Source: Planctomycetales bacterium
GTDB taxonomy: Bacteria > Planctomycetota > Phycisphaerae > SM23-33
Assembly (NCBI GenBank): GCA_030642005.1
Contig: DAOWOP010000103.1
Location: forward strand, 1 to 9,142
Length of the DNA stretch: 9,142 bases
Direction: 5' to 3'
Below are positions 1 to 4,911 of the stretch, in pieces. Both the position numbers and the translations under genes were made by a program. The notes beneath the pieces were generated by a model. It was not told where the DNA came from and made no database searches. It saw only the letters and a program-made list of their open reading frames with translations. Position 1 is the first letter of the stretch. Every line of letters starts with the position of its first letter.

Positions 1-22
1 GGGACTAGGTTCTAGGGACTAG
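1..22. repeat. Heptamer tandem repeat, copy A
   Basis: Three consecutive 7-bp units, GGGACTA GGTTCTA GGGACTA, followed by G and an A-rich run (AAAAAC). A longer version of the same array (four units, then the same AAAAAC tail) lies at 8384-8414, so this is a dispersed intergenic repeat family. The array may extend left of the window. No function can be read from it. Confidence 0.75.
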
Positions 23-30
23 AAAAACAG

Positions 31-88
31 AACTCCGAACTCCGAACTGATTTACCGATTCACCGATCAACCGATTTACCGATTCACT
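31..88. repeat. Compound 7-bp and 8-bp tandem repeats
   Basis: Bases 31-48 hold two AACTCCG units plus a partial third. Bases 49-88 hold five 8-bp units: GATTTACC, GATTCACC, GATCAACC, GATTTACC, GATTCACT. The two arrays adjoin and together with the heptamers at 1-22 make almost the whole of 1-88 low-complexity repeat. No open frame with coding character crosses them. Confidence 0.7.
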
Positions 89-220
89 GTGCGTTCGAAC
101 ATCGCCGAACGGCAAGCCGTAGAGTTTAGGCAAGATAGGCAAGACGGTGAATTCAAAAACGGGGTGTTTTTCGGGGGTAAAATACGTAAGTGATTGGCGA
201 CCAAGGATTTACGTGTTTTT

Positions 221-330
221 GAAACTTTCCCAAACTTTCCCAAACTTTCCCATTCTTTCCGAATCTTTCCGAATCTTTCCGAATCTTTCCGAATTGTTCC
301 GTTTCGTTCCGAATCTTTCCGTTTCGGCCC
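221..330. repeat. Decamer tandem repeat (consensus GAATCTTTCC)
   Basis: Eleven back-to-back 10-bp units, most ending in CTTTCC: the first are GAAACTTTCC and CAAACTTTCC, the middle ones are exact GAATCTTTCC, and the later ones diverge (GAATTGTTCC, GTTTCGTTCC, GTTTCGGCCC). The array ends about 50 bp before the lipoprotein start at 383. An open frame crosses it but yields only a periodic Phe/Ser/Pro/Ile peptide, so I read it as non-coding. A 10-bp period keeps every unit on about the same face of the helix, which would suit a bending or protein-binding array; that is inference. Confidence 0.85.
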
Positions 331-382
331 GGCCAGTGAATTGGCTGGCCTGGGAGTGGACGAAGTGGATAACATTATCTCC

Positions 383-1912
383 ATGAAGGACAAAACGGCA
401 ATCTTGTTAATCGTTCTGTCGGTGTTGGCGGGATGCGGTTCGATTCATCCCTGGCGGGCCGACAAACCGGATGAGTCGAAGCAGACCGAGCAATTTTACC
501 TCCAGCCGCTGCCGGTCCAGCAGGCCCACGCTTATGCCGAGACAGTAACAGGCCGATTCATCTCGCTGGCGGATTTTGAGGATTCGCCCATCCTCGGTCG
601 TGGGTTCGCGCAGGTGGGGCATTTTTCCATTTCCCCCGCCAGCGCCGGCGAACGCAAGTTCGTGGTCAACATCACCCGCACCGGCGCAGGCGCGATGGAG
701 GTTGTCCTGCCCGCCAAATCCACACTTCTGTACCACCTGCCGGGGGTGCACGATTTTTCGGACTACACGCTTTTGATGCTGGCTATCTACAGCCGGGGCA
801 TCCGGGACGACCTGACGATACGCATCTCGACCGACCATGCCGGGTGGGAGTCCCTGCCGGTGCTGCTGCGGGCTGGGTGGAACAACGTGCTGATAGACCT
901 TGCTCGGCTCAAGGCGATGGGCGATTTCAAGTCCCGCGGCGTACGGTCGATCGGGCTGCGGTTTGCGTCGGCAGATCGGCCGGTGCGGATCAACATCGAC
1001 GACATCATGCTGATAGACAATCGGCGTGAGATTCAGCCTGTGCCCGAAGGGATGCGACTGGTCAAGAGCGGGCTTGATTACGTTCTTCACCTGCCGCATC
1101 GCCGTAGGCCCATCCGGATAAGTCAATGCGACGATGGGCTATGGCGGCTTGGCGCCGACCAGGCGGCGATGGAACTGGCCCATGACGCTTTGACCGGCAC
1201 GGGAGGCGAAGACTTGGCCGTGATGGGCAGGCGGAAGGTCGGCGAGGTGGAGATACTGGAGCACAACGCCGTTCGGATCCGTCTGGCCAATACGTGGTAT
1301 TTTCCCACCGACGCGGGCGAGTGGCTGTCGCTGTCGGTTCGCCGGATTCGCTGGGAGTACACGTTCTATCGGGATGGGCGGTGGATAACGGACGTGATGC
1401 TGAACAACGCCGGCGGCGAGGCTGTCTCGGCTGTGAGGATTACCGCACCGGCGCAGGCGGTTTTCGCCGACGGCAGTGCGGGGCGGGTGAAGCAGGAGAC
1501 CCGCTTCGCCGGACTGGCGGGGCGATGGCGTTTTCTGATCGCACCCGATACGGCGAATAAGAAGATATTCGAGGCGAATTTCGTCCGCCCAGGCCGGCTT
1601 GAGGTCCGCATCGGTCGGATTGACGATATGGAGGGTGTCATCGACGGGTTCGACCAGTCCCAGGGCTGTTATCGCCTGCGAGCAAAGGCCGGACACTGTC
1701 GATTCAAACTCATCCCGCCGGACGACGGTGGCGTAGCCGATGCGGTAATCCGCGTTGCGGGACTGGGGGACCCGAAGAAATCAACCGTTTCGGTCAATTC
1801 CGAAGGCCTGGCCCTGCGAAACCTGGTGAGGCTCAAGGACGGGTCGGTCCTGTTCATCCTGCCCGGCCTGGTGAACAAGCCAAGGTGGGTGGAATCAAAT
1901 AGGGGACGCTAA
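383..1912 (+). CDS. Secreted lipoprotein of unknown function, CBM/CIA30-like N-terminal region
   Basis: A 509-residue protein that I do not recognise as a named family. I chose ATG 383 because the encoded N-terminus is a typical lipoprotein signal: MKDK, a hydrophobic stretch, then the lipobox LAGC with Cys18 as lipidation site. A 63-codon upstream extension would only translate the decamer repeats. Residues about 60-212 read as a beta-sandwich of the carbohydrate-binding or CIA30-like kind, with alternating strands and the pattern GWNNVLIDLARLK ... RSIGLRF ... RINIDDIMLID; this is fold-level resemblance only. The remainder is also beta-rich (WEYTFYRDGRWITDVMLNN) and has no catalytic motif I can name. 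It is presumably exported and membrane-anchored, facing the periplasm or surface. The Shine-Dalgarno is weak. The final residues (SNRGR) and the stop are encoded by the inverted repeat at 1897, so the native C-terminus may have been replaced. The gene shares strand and high GC with the export locus starting at 4912, but a functional link is only inferred. Confidence 0.8.
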   Translation: MKDKTAILLIVLSVLAGCGSIHPWRADKPDESKQTEQFYLQPLPVQQAHAYAETVTGRFISLADFEDSPILGRGFAQVGHFSISPASAGERKFVVNITRTGAGAMEVVLPAKSTLLYHLPGVHDFSDYTLLMLAIYSRGIRDDLTIRISTDHAGWESLPVLLRAGWNNVLIDLARLKAMGDFKSRGVRSIGLRFASADRPVRINIDDIMLIDNRREIQPVPEGMRLVKSGLDYVLHLPHRRRPIRISQCDDGLWRLGADQAAMELAHDALTGTGGEDLAVMGRRKVGEVEILEHNAVRIRLANTWYFPTDAGEWLSLSVRRIRWEYTFYRDGRWITDVMLNNAGGEAVSAVRITAPAQAVFADGSAGRVKQETRFAGLAGRWRFLIAPDTANKKIFEANFVRPGRLEVRIGRIDDMEGVIDGFDQSQGCYRLRAKAGHCRFKLIPPDDGGVADAVIRVAGLGDPKKSTVSVNSEGLALRNLVRLKDGSVLFILPGLVNKPRWVESNRGR

Positions 1913-2003
1913 CCTATTTTGCGATTGACAAACTGCCGGTTGACGCTGATACTGATTGGAATGATAGGGAGAAAAGGCGAAAATAGGTTAGCGTCCCCTA
2001 TTT
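1897..2003. mobile_element. 107-bp element with perfect 24-bp terminal inverted repeats
   Basis: The left arm at 1897-1920 and the right arm at 1980-2003 are exact reverse complements over 24 bases (core GGGGACGCTAACCTATTTT), separated by 59 bp with no gene. The left arm supplies the lipoprotein stop codon TAA at 1910-1912. The right arm abuts the broken end of the RHS frame and is followed by a near duplicate of its own end, CCCCTATTT (2004-2012). The shape suits a non-autonomous, REP/MITE-like element of the kind mobilised by IS200/RAYT-type (Y1) transposases, or a large cruciform or stem-loop. No transposase gene is nearby, and family membership is inferred from layout. Confidence 0.7.
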
Positions 2004-2052
2004 CCCCTATTTCCAGGGCGATGAGCATCTGTACTACTGCAACGATGCGAAT

Positions 2053-2994
2053 ATGAACGTGACGGCCCTGGTGGATGTGTACGATGGCGCGGTGGTTGAG
2101 CGGTACATTTACGATGCGTATGGAAAGGTTACGGTCCTTCACGGCCTCCGCGACAACGACGGCACGGACACCAGCGGCAGCGAATGGTCCGCCCGCGCCG
2201 CAGCCGACGACTTCGACAACGAAATCCTCTACTGCGGCTACCGCTACGACCCAGAAACCGGCCTGTACCAGGTCCGCAACCGCTACTACCACCCAACCCT
2301 AGGCCGATGGGTATCGCGCGATCCAATCGGCTACGCCGACGGGATGAATGTGTATGAGTATGTAGCTTCATGTCCAATTACGTATTTGGATGCCCAGGGG
2401 AGGGAGATAGTCGATCTTGGCGAACGTGTTATAGGTACTTGGACATTGACGGATCTTTTAAATGGAAAAGACTTTGGTGGGTGGTGGGGGCGAATGATAC
2501 CGATCCAAAGGTTGGAGTGGATAACAGATCGTGAAAAAACCGAAGTAAAGGTCAAAGACGACAAAACGTGCAAAACTTGCAAGCGTTATTACGCAACTCA
2601 CAGCGTATGGAGGGTTCCTAAAGGTAAGATTCGTATTGATTATAAGAGGATTATAGTGAGCGATGACGATAAGAAACAATTTCGAAATCTGGAACACATC
2701 CAAGGATTAGTCGGTATGTTTAATTTCAACGTGACCAGAGAGGAGCGTGCACACCGAAGTGTTGTATATACGCATTTTGTTCCACATTTCGAAGTTGGAG
2801 GTGCTCATTCTTGTGAGAGGGAAATGGCGGTATGGGGAGCATTTGCGGATGCTTATCGTCGCACATACGATTGGGAAAGAAAGCAAGTTACCAAATATAA
2901 TGATGCGCAGAGCGCGGTAGACGCGAAATACACCCCTTTGACAAAGTCCATACTCGGCGATATAGGTTGGGCACTTGGGGATCGTAGATGGTGA
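2053..2994 (+). CDS. RHS protein, 3' fragment: conserved core plus unassigned toxin-like tip
   Basis: From the first ATG the product is 313 residues, but homologous RHS sequence begins earlier (LYYCNDAN just upstream), and the frame is open without a start back to 1987, where it meets a TAG inside the inverted repeat. The gene is therefore 5'-truncated. Residues 1-116 are the RHS-associated core: NVTALVD, RYIYDAYGKV, CGYRYDPETGLYQVRNRYYHPTLGRWVSRD as successive pieces, then RDPIGYADGMNVYEYV, the hallmark at the junction with the variable tip. Intact RHS proteins are very large shells that enclose a toxic C-terminus; here the shell is missing. Residues about 117-313 form a variable tip I cannot assign. 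It carries CxxC (Cys173, Cys176), H183, H215, H234, H241, H245, H252 and Cys254, a cluster that could bind metal, and an aromatic/charged C-terminus (YDWERKQVTKYNDAQ). I see no HEXXH. GC falls from 60% (bases 2221-2280) to 35% (2641-2700), marking the tip as separately acquired. Without a shell and signal it may be silent; it could also be an orphan tip awaiting recombination. Confidence 0.8.
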   Translation: MNVTALVDVYDGAVVERYIYDAYGKVTVLHGLRDNDGTDTSGSEWSARAAADDFDNEILYCGYRYDPETGLYQVRNRYYHPTLGRWVSRDPIGYADGMNVYEYVASCPITYLDAQGREIVDLGERVIGTWTLTDLLNGKDFGGWWGRMIPIQRLEWITDREKTEVKVKDDKTCKTCKRYYATHSVWRVPKGKIRIDYKRIIVSDDDKKQFRNLEHIQGLVGMFNFNVTREERAHRSVVYTHFVPHFEVGGAHSCEREMAVWGAFADAYRRTYDWERKQVTKYNDAQSAVDAKYTPLTKSILGDIGWALGDRRW

Positions 2995-3025
2995 AGATCA
3001 TTTTTCGAAATAAAGGAATGCAGCA

Positions 3026-3853
3026 ATGTTTGGAATGCCTATTAGTAAGAAAAACCATGAGAGAGTCTGTGTCTTAATAGCAACACTTGCAATCCTGCAA
3101 ATGTTGGGTTGCGCAGATCATACTACCAAGGGGCGGGGGAATGATAAAGATATCGGGCCTGGTGTTACTAACACAATGAATGTTCCGGCCTATTCTGGTC
3201 CAGCTCAAACAAGTAGATATTCTAACGAGTGGGTAATACAATCAGCGGATATATTAAGGAACTTCCGGCTATACAATGCTCGTATGGCTGAATGTTCCTC
3301 TATCTTTGCAAAAAGTCCTGCGTGGGAAAAAGTTCATCCTTATGAATGTGCTTGGGCATATGGCGACACGCACTCTATTGTGTTAGATACAAGGCGTGAA
3401 CTATGGGAACTCTGGAAACTAACTGGTCATTGTTTGTTTTCTGATATTAGGGAGGAAGAACTTGCGAATTCTCTTACGGTAATTATAAATCGTTACAATA
3501 GTTTTATTAATAAGAATGATAAATTCACTGCTGAATTTATACAAAAAAGGGGATTAGAGCATACGGCAACTCTGGTTAAGACTCATTATTGGATGCCGGC
3601 GATGTATCATTTCTCATGCACTTTATGGTTTGGCGGTGTTTGGGTAAGTACCGAGCCACTCGTTACATATTCTCCCCTTCCGAAAAAGGATAGTGATTGG
3701 ATGGTGAATCAGATTCGTTCTTGGTTGGCTGAAAATGAAGACATTTTCCGGTGGGATAAAGAAGCGAGGTTTTTCACCAAGCCAGATGGTAGCCCATTCG
3801 ACGCAAAGATAATGGATGAAGTGTTCGCAAGAGGAGAACATGTGTTGAAGTAG
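3026..3853 (+). CDS. AT-rich lipoprotein, candidate immunity protein for the RHS tip
   Basis: A 275-residue protein with no family I recognise. ATG 3026 is supported by AAAGGA at 3012-3017, 8 bases upstream. The N-terminus has basic residues (KKNHER), a hydrophobic run (VCVLIATLAILQ) and the lipobox MLGC with Cys29, so it should be a lipoprotein in the envelope. The mature part starts with a polar linker and continues as a mixed alpha/beta domain rich in Trp and Tyr (VHPYECAWAYGDTHS, THYWMPAMYHFSCTLWFGG). It begins 31 bp after the RHS tip stop, on the same strand and with the same low GC (18% in bases 3481-3540), which is the usual place and signature of an immunity gene. If so, the toxin would act in the periplasm or at the envelope, since a lipoprotein cannot protect the cytoplasm. 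The immunity role is inferred from position only; it may be an unrelated hypothetical lipoprotein. Confidence 0.72.
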   Translation: MFGMPISKKNHERVCVLIATLAILQMLGCADHTTKGRGNDKDIGPGVTNTMNVPAYSGPAQTSRYSNEWVIQSADILRNFRLYNARMAECSSIFAKSPAWEKVHPYECAWAYGDTHSIVLDTRRELWELWKLTGHCLFSDIREEELANSLTVIINRYNSFINKNDKFTAEFIQKRGLEHTATLVKTHYWMPAMYHFSCTLWFGGVWVSTEPLVTYSPLPKKDSDWMVNQIRSWLAENEDIFRWDKEARFFTKPDGSPFDAKIMDEVFARGEHVLK

Positions 3854-3908
3854 ACCAGCGAAAGTGAACGATGAATTTTTGTCTTGGAATTCGGATAAAA
3901 TAACGGCA

Positions 3909-3927
3909 TGTCCCTACCGAAAACTCC
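3909..3927. repeat. 19-bp direct repeat, copy 1
   Basis: Starts TGTCCCTACCGAAAAC and matches 4134-4152 in the same orientation with one mismatch (T/C at position 17). Together the copies bracket 3928-4133, which contains the second RHS fragment. They could be ends of related IS elements or a recombination scar; no inverted copy is seen further right. Confidence 0.7.
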
Positions 3928-3972
3928 GGCCAAGATGAAAAGTGAAGATGTTCCGGCGGTCAAAGGATCGCC

Positions 3973-4133
3973 GTGAGGCTATTTGACAATCGAATACTGA
4001 CGGTGCACGCTTTCGCAGACCAATCGTCCCAACGACACGATCTCCAGCAATATCAGCCGGGTGCAGGACTTCGGCCTGGAGGCATTGGGCAACTGGAAGA
4101 CGTTCAAGGACGACGCCGACGGCTCCGGCTGGG
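3973..4133 (+). pseudogene. RHS/YD-repeat fragment, frameshifted
   Basis: Between 4001 and 4133 one frame encodes TLSQTNRPNDTISSN, then SRVQDFGLEALGNWKTFKDD and ADGSGW, recognisable as the segment of Planctomycetota-type RHS proteins that lies well before the core. Just upstream, the frame beginning at 3973 gives FDNRILTV, resembling the preceding repeat motif, so a frameshift near 4000 separates the two. The reading then runs straight into the second direct repeat and stops at 4171. There is no start, signal or core domain. In an intact gene this segment would precede the core seen at 2053, yet here it lies 3' of it, so it is either a second RHS gene's relic or the product of rearrangement. 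Confidence 0.72.
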
Positions 4134-4152
4134 TGTCCCTACCGAAAACCCC
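4134..4152. repeat. 19-bp direct repeat, copy 2
   Basis: Begins immediately after the GSGW codons of the RHS fragment, so it marks the exact breakpoint of that fragment. Same orientation as the copy at 3909-3927, one mismatch. The 180 bp that follow, up to the transposase remnant, show no gene or motif I recognise and may be the decayed tail of the insertion element. Confidence 0.7.
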
Positions 4153-4329
4153 ATCCGACCGTGATGGACACTGAATCTTCGGTCGAACCCGTGTCTCGGA
4201 GCGGCATTTTCGTTAGAGCAATGACGTAGACAGACTGATCCGAAGTCGCGATTGGCGTAAAATCAGCCAAATGCGCAGACCCTGGGCACCGAAGTTCAAA
4301 CACAATTCGATTTGCATATCCGTCTGATG

Positions 4330-4692
4330 TCAGGCAGCTCGCGTGTAGCGGTGGTGCAGGCCGCCGACTTTGGGAATGGTAACGACCTTCCCGGTTCCCG
4401 GTGGCTCGATCTTTCGAGGGATCGGCGAATTCCGGTCTAATGACAGATGCGTCCGTGAATGATTGTAGTACTCGGCCCACGCAGCGCAATGCGTGGGCGT
4501 GGCTGGGATGATTCTTTCGTGGAGCAGGTATCGTGATGCCTGATCATATGGAAATGCTTCGGTGATCTGCCGGGCCGTCCATTCGGCGGTAGGATTCCTC
4601 GTTACGCTGAAATGGACAACGCGGCGTTGATCATGCCACAAAACCACAAAGCAATAGAGCACACGGAACGTAGCGGTCGGGACGGTTGCCCG
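4330..4692 (-). pseudogene. Integrase-core (DDE, IS481/IS3-like) transposase, 5'-truncated and internally deleted
   Basis: On the minus strand, similarity to integrase-core transposases begins near 4692 with TVPTATFRVLYCFVVLWHD, continues RRVVHFSVTRNPTAEWTARQ and EAFPYDQASRYLL, then jumps at about 4489-4515 directly to EYYNHSRTHLSLDRNSP and the C-terminal VGGLHHRYTRAA. Intact relatives carry some 50-60 residues between these blocks, including the second catalytic Asp region and the catalytic Glu; these are gone. The N-terminal helix-turn-helix and the first Asp segment are also not recognisable, and upstream of 4692 the frame stays open but loses all resemblance. The element is therefore dead. 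A 9-bp stem (4475-4483 with 4490-4498, loop GCGCAA) sits at the deletion join. It shows that IS activity helped build the island before the export operon. Confidence 0.78.
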
Positions 4693-4795
4693 ATTAAACA
4701 CAAGAGAAGGGGTGATCCAGCCGATATTTCTTCCTATAAGGTCTTTACCTAAGGCCTTTACCATAAACACCGTAAGGAACGACGGTATGTTCTTC

Positions 4796-4824
4796 TTGAC
4801 AACGGAATGTCCATCCATGCTAAT
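4796..4824 (+). promoter_or_regulatory. Possible sigma-70-like promoter for the export operon
   Basis: TTGACA at 4796-4801 is a perfect -35 match. After 17 bp comes GCTAAT (4819-4824, four of six -10 matches), overlapping TAATAT at 4821-4826. Transcription would start near 4832, leaving a leader of about 80 bases before the GTG at 4912. It is the best candidate in the 220-bp gap upstream of that gene, but promoter consensus in this phylum is poorly known, so this is tentative. Confidence 0.3.
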
Positions 4825-4911
4825 ATCACAAACTCGATGTTTGTGCGCTCGGAGTGTATCGGCGATGGCCATGGGGCGGTGGTTCGGAAAAATATCTGAA
4901 AGGTCAGGCAA

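Noticed and set aside
49..330. CRISPR array
   Set aside because: Units are 7-10 bp and directly adjacent, with no spacers of 25-40 bp and no cas genes.
194..382. A 63-codon N-terminal extension of the lipoprotein gene
   Set aside because: It translates the decamer repeats into a periodic Phe/Ser/Pro peptide and would bury a complete lipoprotein signal peptide.
407..1126. Long open frame on the minus strand inside the lipoprotein gene
   Set aside because: It lies opposite a GC-rich gene, has no recognisable domain and its composition (His, Arg, Gln, Pro-rich) is typical of an antisense shadow. The same applies to 4942-5586, 5674-6249, 6578-7408, 7393-8154 and 8402-8776.
2684..2790. Zincin-like HEXXH peptidase site in the RHS tip
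   Set aside because: The His residues at 215, 234 and 241 are not followed by the needed Glu and second His; no HEXXH is present on reading the frame.
3973..4164. 63-codon open frame as a small gene
   Set aside because: Only its first codons resemble an RHS repeat; the clear RHS similarity from 4001 is in a different frame, so it is part of a frameshifted relic.
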